From positions 186,001-250,000 of the forward strand of contig NZ_FPBC01000003.1 in the NCBI RefSeq assembly GCF_900116605.1: a stretch of DNA of 64,000 nt. The letters run 5' to 3'. The notes beneath the pieces were generated by a model. The model was not told the DNA's origin. It ran no database searches and saw nothing but the letters and a program-made list of their open reading frames with translations. The stretch comes from Pseudomonas marincola (GTDB lineage: Bacteria > Pseudomonadota > Gammaproteobacteria > Pseudomonadales > Pseudomonadaceae). Below, piece by piece: positions 56,838 through 64,000 of the stretch; position 1 is the stretch's first letter, and each line of letters begins with the position of its first letter. Position numbers and translations under genes: made by a program.

Positions 56838-57432
56838 AAGCGTCTCGCTCGGCTGCGGTTAGGGCATCGCTGGCCTGGCTGTCCGGGAGTTTTAACAACG
56901 TGCGATCGCCCTGTGTTTCAAACAGCTCAATACGCTGCACAAGCGTCGCACCCTGAATCTCGATGTGGCTGAATATCTGCTGGAGCAGCAGCGCTCGGGG
57001 TGTCAGGGTTAGCGTCCATTCATCGCTTGTGCCTTCCAGCTGCAAGGTGAAATCGGCTTCAAGCCCTGTGCGGTCGCCGCGCAGCAGCGCCAGAAATAGC
57101 CGGCTTTGTTGCGCGGCGGCATTGTTGCCGGGCTGCACTTGCCAGCCATTGGCTGTGCGCTTGGCGATGCCGTCCGCATTGATCCGGTAGTCCTGCGCAA
57201 TGGGGGTTTTCAGTTGCCACAGCAGCCCGGTATCGGCGGCCAATACAAACAGGCCGCGGCTGGTGAGAGGCCGGGCCATGGCGCGCAAATGTTTTTCCTG
57301 AACGAACGGGCCGCGAACAACCAGGTGTTTGCCGAGTTGTCTGCTCAGGTCATTGAGGTCAAATGCCTGCGCCAGTGGTGTCAGTAACAGACAGCCCAGC
57401 ATGCAGACTACGCGCAAGTAGAAGCGGCTCAT
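56827..57432 (-). CDS. LolA-like periplasmic lipid carrier of the aryl polyene cluster
   Basis: A 201-residue periplasmic protein with a signal peptide ending LLTPLAQA and a LolA-type beta-barrel pattern (GPFVQEKHLRAMARPLTSRGLFVLA and later LWQLKTPIAQDYRI). LolA proteins ferry lipoproteins to the outer membrane. The cluster version, at the apeL place, is thought to ferry the aryl polyene lipid. It overlaps the thioesterase gene by four bases (ATGA) and the exporter gene by 11, which supports a joint export role. Confidence 0.85.
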   Translation of the reverse strand: MSRFYLRVVCMLGCLLLTPLAQAFDLNDLSRQLGKHLVVRGPFVQEKHLRAMARPLTSRGLFVLAADTGLLWQLKTPIAQDYRINADGIAKRTANGWQVQPGNNAAAQQSRLFLALLRGDRTGLEADFTLQLEGTSDEWTLTLTPRALLLQQIFSHIEIQGATLVQRIELFETQGDRTLLKLPDSQASDALTAAERDAFAD

Positions 57433-57854
57433 GGCAGCGCGGCCTCAACGGCGTTCACAAACACCCGTGGTGAGGCCATCTGCATTTCGCGGCTGGCGAT
57501 TTCAACTGCCACTTGTACGCTGCTGGCGCGCGTCATGCGCTCACCGGTTGCAAAGTCGCTGATCAGGTAATGGATCTTCAGGCGGTTTTCCCACTCGACC
57601 AGATCGGCGCGCACGATCAGCTTTTGGCCAAACGTCGCGCCACGGATATAGCGCAGTTGCAGATCAATCACTGGCCAGGCATAACCGGCGTCGCGCATTT
57701 GCGTGTAGTTATGGCCAATTTTATCGAGCAGGGCGCAGCGCGCCATTTCGAGGTATTTCACGTAGTGGCCGTGCCAGACGACCTCCATCATGTCGATATC
57801 GAAGAAGGGGACGACGACTTCGCAATCAACCTGCAACACGCCACTACTGCGCAT
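57429..57854 (-). CDS. 4-hydroxybenzoyl-CoA thioesterase-like hotdog protein
   Basis: A 141-residue acyl thioesterase of the 4HBT/YbgC hotdog family, at the apeK place. The catalytic aspartate segment FFDIDMMEVVWHGHYVKYLE (about residues 18-37) is intact, with Asp21 in the DxD/N...H context typical for this family, and the rest follows the single-hotdog length. It could edit misloaded ACPs or release the finished chain. It overlaps the ammonia-lyase gene by 11 bases. Confidence 0.85.
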   Translation of the reverse strand: MRSSGVLQVDCEVVVPFFDIDMMEVVWHGHYVKYLEMARCALLDKIGHNYTQMRDAGYAWPVIDLQLRYIRGATFGQKLIVRADLVEWENRLKIHYLISDFATGERMTRASSVQVAVEIASREMQMASPRVFVNAVEAALP

Positions 57855-59388
57855 AAAGCCTCCAATGCTGATCGCGGATGCGGGTCAGGCACAAGCGCAG
57901 CTCGCCTTCGAGGGCGCGGTCTTCGATCACCGGCGCAAAATCGGCTGCCAGTTGTTCACGCATGTTCAGCAGTGGCTCGGGCAATGACCGCGAGTTGTCG
58001 CGCATTCTCAACCAGACGCCTTGATTGGCCGCCAGCAAGGTGGCGGCGGCAACCTGTTCGGTCAATTCGAGGCTGCGCAGGGCATCACGCGCGGCGATGG
58101 TGCCCATGCTGACCTTGTCCTGATTATGGCATTCGGTCGAGCGCGAAAAGACGCTGGCGGGCAGGGTGTTTTTCAGGGCTTCGGCGGTCCACGCACTGGC
58201 ACCGATTTGCACGGCCTTGAAGCCGTGATTGATCATCGCCGTGGCGGCGGGAGCACCGGACAAGTTGCTTGGCAGGCCGTGGTTGTAACGGGTATCGACC
58301 AACAATGCGAGCTGACGGTCGAGCAGGTCGGCGACGTTTCCCACCAGGTTTTTCAGGCTGTCCATCGCAAAGGCGATATGGCCGCCGTAGAAGTGACCGC
58401 CGTGCATCACGCGTTCGGTTTCGGCGTCGATCAGGGGATTGTCGTTGGCGCTGTTCAGTTCGGTTTCGATGAATTGACGCAGCAGGCCCAGGCTGTCGGC
58501 AAGCACGCCCAAAACATGGGGCGCGCAACGCAGCGAGTAGCGGTCTTGCAGGCGATGCAGCGCAGGGGTTGGGCCGGTAATGGCGAGGTCTTCGCGCAGC
58601 CATGCCGCCACCTGCATTTGCCCCGGATGGGGCTTTGCCGCAAACAGGCGCTGATCAAAGTGCTCCGGGTTGCCTTCCAGCGCAACCACGTTCAGCGCGG
58701 TGATGCGTGTTGCCAGTTGCAGTAAATAGTCGGCCCGCGAGTAGGCCAGACACGCCAGCGCAGTCATCACGGCGGTGCCGTTCATTAATGCCAGCGCTTC
58801 TTTCGGGCGCAAGGTCAGCGGCGTCCAGCCGAGCATTTGGTGAACTTCAAGGGCGCTGTATTGGCGGCCTTTGTAGAGCACGTCGCGTTCGCCACTGAGG
58901 GTCGCGGCAACGTAAGACAATGGCGTCAGATCACCGCTGGCGCCGACCGAACCTTCTTCGGGAATCAGCGGCAGGATGTCGTGTTCGAGAAAAGCCTGAA
59001 GACGTTCAAGCAGCTCGACGCGCACCCCGGAAACACCGAAGCACAGTGATTGCAGGCGAGCCGCCAGCACTGCGCGCGTTGCCTCCGGGTCGAGCAATTT
59101 ACCCAGGCCGCAGCCGTGAAATGTGTAGAGATGGCGCGGCAGGGCTTCGACTTGATCCAGCGGCACGGCGACCACGCAGGAGTCGCCATAGCCTGTGGTA
59201 ACGCCGTAGATCACGCCTTCTTTATCCAGCAGGGTGTCGAGAAAACGTGCGCCCTTGGCGATTTTTTCGCGGTACTCGGCGTCCATTTGCAGGTGTGCGC
59301 TGGCGCGTTGCTTCGCCAGCGCGACAATGTTCTCGATCGAGAGATGAGTCTCGCCGAAAATTACCGGTTCAGGCTGATGTGTCGTCAT
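57844..59388 (-). CDS. Aromatic amino acid ammonia-lyase (HAL/TAL family)
   Basis: A 514-residue MIO enzyme that would deaminate an aromatic amino acid to an aryl acrylate, the likely starter of the polyene. The Ala150-Ser151-Gly152 triad that forms the MIO cofactor sits in GSVGASGDLTPLSY, and the catalytic tyrosine is in YGVTTGYGD (residue 61). The substrate-selecting pair, aligned by eye to LVxxH/L, reads Phe90-His91 (YTFHGCG). It is neither the Ser-His of histidine lyases nor the His-Leu of tyrosine lyases. The ATG at 59388 overlaps the acyltransferase by 20 bases. It is not hutH; no hut genes are near. Confidence 0.88.
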   Translation of the reverse strand: MTTHQPEPVIFGETHLSIENIVALAKQRASAHLQMDAEYREKIAKGARFLDTLLDKEGVIYGVTTGYGDSCVVAVPLDQVEALPRHLYTFHGCGLGKLLDPEATRAVLAARLQSLCFGVSGVRVELLERLQAFLEHDILPLIPEEGSVGASGDLTPLSYVAATLSGERDVLYKGRQYSALEVHQMLGWTPLTLRPKEALALMNGTAVMTALACLAYSRADYLLQLATRITALNVVALEGNPEHFDQRLFAAKPHPGQMQVAAWLREDLAITGPTPALHRLQDRYSLRCAPHVLGVLADSLGLLRQFIETELNSANDNPLIDAETERVMHGGHFYGGHIAFAMDSLKNLVGNVADLLDRQLALLVDTRYNHGLPSNLSGAPAATAMINHGFKAVQIGASAWTAEALKNTLPASVFSRSTECHNQDKVSMGTIAARDALRSLELTEQVAAATLLAANQGVWLRMRDNSRSLPEPLLNMREQLAADFAPVIEDRALEGELRLCLTRIRDQHWRLYAQ

Positions 59389-60310
59389 CTGAATTCCAAA
59401 ACGGATAAAAGTTGAACCACTGTTGTGGTGCGTCCAGGCAGCGTTCAGCCAGTCGGTCAGCGAAGCGTTGGGTCCACTCGCGGATGACCGCATCGCGGTT
59501 GCTGCGCTTCCAATGCACTCGCGTGGCAAAAGGCTCGAGCAAGATTTGATAACGACCGGCGATTTTCACGCAGCTGAGCAAATTCACCGGGCAATCGAGG
59601 AGCCCGGCCAGCAGCCAGGGACCTTGTGGAAATGCGGCTGGTTTGCCGAGGAAGTCGACCGTGACATGGCGCCCGCCGTGCAGCGGAATGCGGTCACCGG
59701 CGATCGCCAGCCATTCGCCGCGCTCAATTCGTTCCGAGAGTTGCAGCATGGTCGCCGGATTCAACTCGCTGACCTGAATCAGGCGCATGTTGCGGGCACC
59801 GGCTTCACCGAGCAGTTGGTTGAATTGTTCGGCGTGTTTGGTGTGCACCAGAACATTCATGGTCACCTTGTCGCCCAATTCAGCCAGCGCGCGACACACT
59901 TCAAGGTTGCCCAAATGCGCGCCCACCAGCATTTGCCCGCGTGGCGCGTGCATCAGCCCGCGCAGGTTGTGCGGGTCAATCAGATCAATATCGCGGGCGC
60001 TGAGTTTGCCGCGCCAGATATCCAGTTTGTCGAGTAAAGCGTCGGCAAATGCCATGAACTGGGCAAACACTGAGCGCAGGCTTGGAGGCGGGGTTTTACC
60101 GCTCCAGTGCATCAGGTTGAGCTGATACTGGCGAATGCTGCGTCTGGCCTTGGCACCGAATATGAAGAAATACAGCACGATCAAATACAGCAGCGGGCTG
60201 ATCATTCGGCGGCCGAGAGTACGCATGGCCACGACCGTAAATTTCATCATCCACAGGCTGCCGCGTTCCTGTTGGGCGGCCCAGTGCTGGTCGTTGTCTG
60301 GTCGGCTCAT
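59369..60310 (-). CDS. Lysophospholipid acyltransferase-like protein (HtrB/LpxL type)
   Basis: A 313-residue membrane-associated acyltransferase of the lipid A acyltransferase-like group. After a soluble start, a hydrophobic anchor (ISPLLYLIVLYFFIFG, about residues 35-50) is followed by GAHLGNLEVCRAL (where LPLATs have their HX4D/E motif: His then Glu), GDRIPLHGGRHVTVDFLG and PFATRVHWKR. It probably attaches an acyl or polyene chain to a lipid carrier. The ATG at 60310 overlaps the glycosyltransferase stop (ATGA); the frame is open far upstream, but only as a shadow. Confidence 0.83.
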   Translation of the reverse strand: MSRPDNDQHWAAQQERGSLWMMKFTVVAMRTLGRRMISPLLYLIVLYFFIFGAKARRSIRQYQLNLMHWSGKTPPPSLRSVFAQFMAFADALLDKLDIWRGKLSARDIDLIDPHNLRGLMHAPRGQMLVGAHLGNLEVCRALAELGDKVTMNVLVHTKHAEQFNQLLGEAGARNMRLIQVSELNPATMLQLSERIERGEWLAIAGDRIPLHGGRHVTVDFLGKPAAFPQGPWLLAGLLDCPVNLLSCVKIAGRYQILLEPFATRVHWKRSNRDAVIREWTQRFADRLAERCLDAPQQWFNFYPFWNSDDDTSA

Positions 60311-61041
60311 CGTCGGCCCCGGCTCCAGATGATTTTCGGCGCTCGCAGCAACATGCCGAAGAACAGCTTGGCGTGCATTTTCGAGATCAGCAGGTTGTCG
60401 TGAACCAGACGAAAATGCGAGAGGCCGTCCAGCGGGTAATGCACCTGGGTCGGCAGCCATTCCATGGGTTGGTTTTGCCATGCCATGCGCACCAGAATTT
60501 CCGGATCGAAATCCATGCGCCTGCCCAGATTGACCCGGTTGATTAAACTGACCGTACTCGCCAGCGGATAAACGCGGAAGCCGCACATGGAGTCGCGTAT
60601 CTGCAATGACAGGCTGTTGATCCAGACCCACACGTGAGTCAGGTAGCGTGCATAAAGACGGCCCTTGGGCACGCTGGCGTCGTACTCGGGATACCCGCAG
60701 ATAACGGCGAGCGGGTGCTCGCGCGAGCGCTGCAGAAACGCCGCGATGTCATTGAGGTTATGTTGGCCGTCGGCGTCTACTTGCAAGGCGTGGGTGAATC
60801 CCAGCAGTTGCGCTTCGCGCAGGCCCGCCATCACGGCGCCCCCCTTTCCCTGATTGTGCAGCAGGTGCACGGCGTAGCAATCGGGCTGGCTGGCGAGTGT
60901 TTCAATCACCGCTGTACAGGCCGGGCTTGAGGCGTCATTGACCAGAATGCAGGGCAATTTTGCTGCGCGTAAGGCCTCGACCACATGCATCAGCGCATGT
61001 TCGTGGTTGTACACCGGGATTACTGCGCAGGGCTTATGCAT
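60307..61041 (-). CDS. Family 2 glycosyltransferase of the aryl polyene cluster
   Basis: A 244-residue GT-A fold glycosyltransferase related to dolichyl-phosphate mannose synthases. The N-terminal strand PCAVIPVYNHEHALMHVVEAL, the LVNDASSPACT loop, GKGGAVMAGLREAQ and the metal-binding QVDADGQHN (DxD-type) are visible. It would add a sugar or sugar-like group to the lipid carrier or pigment. I start at the ATG at 61041, which overlaps the ligase-dehydratase stop; the frame extends 27 codons upstream without similarity. In some clusters this domain is fused to the acyltransferase that here follows as a separate gene. Confidence 0.85.
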   Translation of the reverse strand: MHKPCAVIPVYNHEHALMHVVEALRAAKLPCILVNDASSPACTAVIETLASQPDCYAVHLLHNQGKGGAVMAGLREAQLLGFTHALQVDADGQHNLNDIAAFLQRSREHPLAVICGYPEYDASVPKGRLYARYLTHVWVWINSLSLQIRDSMCGFRVYPLASTVSLINRVNLGRRMDFDPEILVRMAWQNQPMEWLPTQVHYPLDGLSHFRLVHDNLLISKMHAKLFFGMLLRAPKIIWSRGRR

Positions 61042-62698
61042 GCTGGGCCAGAAGAATGCGTCCGGATGAACACGGGGCATTGCTGTTAGTGAAAGAGAAA
61101 TACAACTTACTGCGGTTTGCATCGAAACGCAGTGACAGTTGTACGCGGTCTCCCGGACGCATTAACTGCTGGAATTTAAGCACTTCCATGCCGGTAAACC
61201 GGGGCGGTAGATCCGCAATCAACTGCCGGGCCAGATGCAGTGCCCAGTCTATCTGCACCACGCCTGGCACTACTGGCGCCCGGCTGAAGTGGCCACTGAA
61301 GTGCGCGAGATCAACCGGAACCTGAAGCTTTATCAGCAGCCCGTCAGTTGTTTGTTCAATGCTGTCCGGCAACACCTGAGTCGGCCTTTGCGCCGCGAGC
61401 AACTGCTCAATGCGGCTTTGCGCCAGCTTCCCCTGACTGTTGTACGGCAACTCGGTGTAAAGCCGCCATTGGCGAGGCAGGGCAATGGGCTCCACATGGC
61501 TCGACAGATGAGTGCGCAACGCCTGAGTGGTGGCTCGTCTGCCCTGATTGCGCAGGGCATGCAAGCCGGCAGGGCTTAGCGCAATGAGCGCGCCGACAAC
61601 GGCACGGCCCAACTGGCGCACGCCCACCCGGGCATCTGTTACCCATGGATGTTGAATCAGGGTGTTTTCCAGCATGGGCAGCGAGATGCGTTTTTCTTCG
61701 AGTTTGATGATGCGATCGAGGCGTGCACCGAGCAGAAACCGGCCATCGGCTTCAATCTGCACGGCGTCAGCGGTTTCTTCACGGTGTCCGGCTGGCAAGT
61801 ACGACGAGGTCAGGCTGAGCGCCCCTTGCGGGTTGCGGCTAATGGCAACTCCAGCGAACGGTTGCCAGTGCTGGCCACCCTGCCGCCAGCCAATTCCGCC
61901 GGTCTCGGAGCTGCCATAAATTTCGGTTGGGAACTGCTGCAAGCGTGCTTGCAGATAAGCAGCCGCCTCTTCGGGGAGTGCGCCACCGGATGAAAAAATC
62001 TTGCGTATGCGGCTCAGCGCTGACCAGTCCAGATTATCGCTGGTGCGCTTGAGCAGCGCGGGGCTGGCCACCCAAATGAATGCGGAGTGAGGCAGGCTGG
62101 CGCGCTGCATGTCTTCACTGAATGGCAGCGTCTGGCGAAGAAATACGCGCCCTGCGCACAGCGGCCAAAGCACGCGGAACAGCAAGCCGTAAATGTGCTG
62201 CGCCGAGACGCTGGAGATAACGGCGGCGCTGCCAATTTCCGAGCCCCAGAGTTGTTCGAGTGCAGCGACTTCGTTGGCCAATTGCGCAAGCGTTTTGTCG
62301 ATCAGCTTGGGTTCACCGCTGGAGCCCGAAGTGCACAGCGTCAGCAGGCAGGCATCTGTGGCGAGGGGGCTGGATTGCGCGGGTGTGCAGCCTTGAGTAT
62401 CTGGCAGGGCGTCCAGCCAGAGGTCTGTCTGGCTTGCGAGACGGGCGCGGGTCTGGGGTTGCGCATCAGCGGGGAGCAGTACTGTGACAGACGCTTGCCA
62501 GGCGGCAAACAGTGCAATCGCCAGTTCGGCTGCATCGTCCAGATGAATCGCTACGCGCTGAATTCTGTGAGCTGCAAAGTAGCCTGCCAGCTGTAACGCC
62601 TGCCGGCAGAACTGCTGGTGATTGAGTGCAGGTTCGAAGGTGATGCTGCGCTGTGCATCCGGCTCGAGGAGCAATGCCTCAAGGGCAATCCATTTCAT
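61034..62698 (-). CDS. Acyl-AMP ligase fused to hotdog dehydratase (ApeH-ApeI-like)
   Basis: A 554-residue fusion. The first part (about residues 1-440) is an ANL-family adenylating enzyme with the P-loop TSGSSGEPK, YGSSETGGIGW, the hinge GRFLLGARLDRIIKLEEKRI and the catalytic lysine of NSQGKLAQ. It would activate the aryl acid and load it on an ACP. The last ~110 residues are a FabZ-like hotdog with the catalytic histidine in HFSGHF and the helix VVPGVVQIDWAL. Its ATG overlaps the COG4648 stop (ATGA). Separate genes, apeH and apeI, carry these activities in the E. coli cluster. Confidence 0.87.
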   Translation of the reverse strand: MKWIALEALLLEPDAQRSITFEPALNHQQFCRQALQLAGYFAAHRIQRVAIHLDDAAELAIALFAAWQASVTVLLPADAQPQTRARLASQTDLWLDALPDTQGCTPAQSSPLATDACLLTLCTSGSSGEPKLIDKTLAQLANEVAALEQLWGSEIGSAAVISSVSAQHIYGLLFRVLWPLCAGRVFLRQTLPFSEDMQRASLPHSAFIWVASPALLKRTSDNLDWSALSRIRKIFSSGGALPEEAAAYLQARLQQFPTEIYGSSETGGIGWRQGGQHWQPFAGVAISRNPQGALSLTSSYLPAGHREETADAVQIEADGRFLLGARLDRIIKLEEKRISLPMLENTLIQHPWVTDARVGVRQLGRAVVGALIALSPAGLHALRNQGRRATTQALRTHLSSHVEPIALPRQWRLYTELPYNSQGKLAQSRIEQLLAAQRPTQVLPDSIEQTTDGLLIKLQVPVDLAHFSGHFSRAPVVPGVVQIDWALHLARQLIADLPPRFTGMEVLKFQQLMRPGDRVQLSLRFDANRSKLYFSFTNSNAPCSSGRILLAQHA

Positions 62699-63240
62699 GC
62701 AATTCTTCTTACGCGTTGGCGAACAAACCATTCAACAGCGAACAGCAGGCCCATCAATAAATAGGCAATAAAGCCGTTGTACAGCGTCCACCAAGCCAGT
62801 GGCGCCCATAATGTCAGCGCTGCCGCGATTAGCGCGTTGCAGCAAAAGAACCCGGCCCAGACCTGTGTTACCACTCGCGTGTAGCGCACGGCCTCAGCCG
62901 GCAGTTCAGGTTCGCGCAGGCGTGCGAGCCGCTCTATCAGCGGCGGGCCGTAGCGCAGGCTGAGCAGGAATACGCACAACAAGATGCTGTTCAGTAACAC
63001 CGGATACCAGCGCAGTAATGCCGGCTCACCGGCAATGCCCAGCACCACGCAGAACAGCAACGCGGCCAGCGCCATCCAGCGCCCGCCGGGCCGTTGCTGC
63101 GCTGTCAGCAGGCGGGCGATCCACAGTGCGCCGAGCAGCAAGGCAAATACTCTGGGCGACAAGTGCTCGATCCCGAAGTACACCGCAAATGGATACGCCA
63201 GTCCTGCCGCTATCAGGACGAGGCCTAGCAATCGGCTCAT
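62695..63240 (-). CDS. COG4648-type integral membrane protein (ApeG-like)
   Basis: A 181-residue inner-membrane protein with about five or six hydrophobic helices (GLVLIAAGLAYPFAVYFG; FALLLGALWIARLL; WMALAALLFCVVLGIAG; LLNSILLCVFLLSL; FFCCNALIAAALTLWA; GFIAYLLMGLLFAVEWF) and a basic C-terminal end. It matches the uncharacterised COG4648 family found between ACP and ligase genes in aryl polyene clusters (apeG place). Function unknown; a role in anchoring the synthesis complex is only a guess. It overlaps neighbours on both sides by four bases. Confidence 0.82.
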   Translation of the reverse strand: MSRLLGLVLIAAGLAYPFAVYFGIEHLSPRVFALLLGALWIARLLTAQQRPGGRWMALAALLFCVVLGIAGEPALLRWYPVLLNSILLCVFLLSLRYGPPLIERLARLREPELPAEAVRYTRVVTQVWAGFFCCNALIAAALTLWAPLAWWTLYNGFIAYLLMGLLFAVEWFVRQRVRRIA

Positions 63241-63494
63241 GCGCGCTCTGGGTTAACCAGTTTGTACACGGCTTCGACCACGTCACTGACTGTGCGTACC
63301 GACTTGAATTCGTCGGCGGCGATTTTCTTGCCGGTTTTACGCTTGATGTGATCAATCAGGTCGACCGCGTCGATGCTATCGATTTCAAGGTCCTGATACA
63401 GGTTGGCCTCGGGGCTGATGTCGGCGGCGTCGAGTTCAAACAACTCGACAAGGGAGTCGCGCAGGGTGCTAAAAATTTCATCACGATTTTGCAT
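63237..63494 (-). CDS. Acyl carrier protein (second, ApeF-like)
   Basis: An 85-residue acyl carrier protein with the phosphopantetheine serine at residue 40 in DLEIDSIDAVDL, acidic helix 2 and the usual four-helix length. It differs clearly from the neighbouring ACP, so the two probably carry different intermediates, for example starter and growing chain. Twelve bases separate it from the first ACP; it overlaps the COG4648 gene by four. Confidence 0.92.
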   Translation of the reverse strand: MQNRDEIFSTLRDSLVELFELDAADISPEANLYQDLEIDSIDAVDLIDHIKRKTGKKIAADEFKSVRTVSDVVEAVYKLVNPERA

Positions 63495-63506
63495 GTTTTA
63501 GCGCTC

Positions 63507-63767
63507 TCAAACGGCCTGGCGTGCAGATACAAAAGCCGCCAGGTTGGCCACATTGGCGAAGTGTTGGCGCGTGTCCTTGTCCTCTGCATCGATCTTGATG
63601 CCAAAGCGTTTCTGGATCGCCAGCCCCAGTTCGAGGGCATCTACCGAGTCGAGGCCCAGGCCATCACCAAACAGCGGCTGGTCGGTCGCGATGTCTTCAG
63701 CCGACATGTCTTCGAGCCCCAGCGAGTCGATAATCAGGTTTTTAATTTCGTGTTGTAATTCGCTCAT
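63507..63767 (-). CDS. Acyl carrier protein (first, ApeE-like)
   Basis: An 86-residue acyl carrier protein with the attachment serine at residue 41 in GLGLDSVDALEL and an N-terminal helix LQHEIKNLIIDSL. Its start overlaps the acyltransferase gene by 26 bases. It would hold the growing polyene on a 4'-phosphopantetheine arm for the KS, KR and DH enzymes. Confidence 0.92.
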   Translation of the reverse strand: MSELQHEIKNLIIDSLGLEDMSAEDIATDQPLFGDGLGLDSVDALELGLAIQKRFGIKIDAEDKDTRQHFANVANLAAFVSARQAV

Positions 63768-64000
63768 CTGTTGCGAGCTCCTTTATGAAGTATTGATGTA
63801 GGTAATCATTGAGCTTGCGCGAGGCTATCGGCGCCGGCGCAGCGGCCTTGAATTGTTGCGGGTCGATGTCTGCACCCACGCGGAGTTGGATGTGCACGCG
63901 CCGGGCGGGAATGCTGTACCACGGTTCGGCTTTGGTCAGGGTGGTCGGTGTTACGTGAATGGTCACCGGCGTCACGCAGTGAGCGCCGCGGATGGCGATG
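63742..64000 (-). CDS. PlsC-type acyltransferase, C-terminal part (cut by window edge)
   Basis: The frame is open to the right edge, so only the last 86 residues are seen. They read as the C-terminus of a 1-acyl-glycerol-phosphate acyltransferase-like protein: a strand pattern IAIRGAHCVTPVTIHVTPTTL, then TKAEPWYSIPARRVHIQL, ending in a Lys/Tyr-rich amphipathic tail. The position upstream of two ACP genes equals apeD. It probably acylates the lipid part of the aryl polyene. Catalytic motifs lie outside the window. Confidence 0.75.
   Translation of the reverse strand, partial: IAIRGAHCVTPVTIHVTPTTLTKAEPWYSIPARRVHIQLRVGADIDPQQFKAAAPAPIASRKLNDYLHQYFIKELATDERITTRN

Noticed and set aside
57844..59388. 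Annotation of the ammonia-lyase as histidine-utilisation hutH
   Set aside because: The selectivity residues differ from histidases, no hut genes are adjacent and the gene is embedded in the polyene operon.

Overview
This window is chromosomal DNA of a Pseudomonas species. From memory, the backbone follows gene by gene the P. aeruginosa region that runs from the tat operon to hemE: tatCBA, hisEI, ubiBJE, phaIF, the pha synthase operon, hslVU, argS, priA, rpmE, malic enzyme, mrcA, pilMNOPQ, aroKB, gltBD, hemE. Protein sequences recalled from Pseudomonas match closely throughout. I see no rRNA, tRNA, CRISPR array, insertion sequence or phage gene.

Layout. 1-5409 (minus): ubiE-ubiJ-ubiB, hisI-hisE and tatA-tatB-tatC read leftward as one tight series; tatC is cut by the left edge. 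5553-12577: medium-chain-length polyhydroxyalkanoate (PHA) locus, with a small PHA-system protein and the phasins phaI-phaF on plus, and phaC1-phaZ-phaC2-phaD convergent on minus. 12919-20265 (minus): a DUF971 protein, the hslVU heat-shock protease behind a clear sigma-32 promoter, a SPOR-domain protein, argS and priA. 20431-22966 (plus): rpmE, a secreted nuclease and malic enzyme. 23097-28688 (minus): a five-gene chaperone-usher fimbrial operon (pilin, usher, two chaperones, two-domain tip adhesin). It sits between malic enzyme and mrcA, is richer in A/T than its surroundings and looks like an insertion into the conserved backbone. 29211-31703: mrcA (PBP1A), divergent from the type IV pilus assembly operon pilMNOPQ, followed by aroK, aroB and a DamX-like SPOR protein (31884-40181). 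40427-47656: gltB, gltD and hemE. 47720-64000 (minus): accessory DNA.

The accessory right end is an aryl polyene (APE) pigment gene cluster, cut by the right edge. In transcription order it encodes an acyltransferase (C-terminal part only), two acyl carrier proteins, a COG4648 membrane protein, an acyl-AMP ligase fused to a hotdog dehydratase, a family 2 glycosyltransferase, a lysophospholipid-type acyltransferase, an aromatic amino acid ammonia-lyase, a hotdog thioesterase, a LolA-like carrier, an MMPL/RND exporter, a flavoprotein with flavin-halogenase hallmarks, a DUF3261 lipoprotein, a ketosynthase, a second dehydratase, a ketoreductase and a second ketosynthase. Almost all junctions overlap by 1-26 bases, so this is one operon. 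The order follows apeD to apeR of the E. coli-type APE clusters, with two additions: the ammonia-lyase and the halogenase-like flavoprotein. A likely model: the lyase makes an aryl acrylate, the ligase loads it on an ACP, KS/KR/DH enzymes extend it into a conjugated polyene, the flavoprotein modifies the aryl head, and the acyltransferases, LolA-like protein, MMPL protein and lipoprotein move it to the outer membrane. A dienelactone hydrolase/SnoaL-like fusion gene lies between the cluster and hemE.

Regulatory signals that stand out are the sigma-32 promoter of hslV, whose gene starts with TTG; a long perfect hairpin between tatA and tatB; another between pilin and usher; a terminator-like hairpin that doubles as signal-peptide coding sequence of the nuclease; and palindromes upstream of malic enzyme, phaC1 and gltB.
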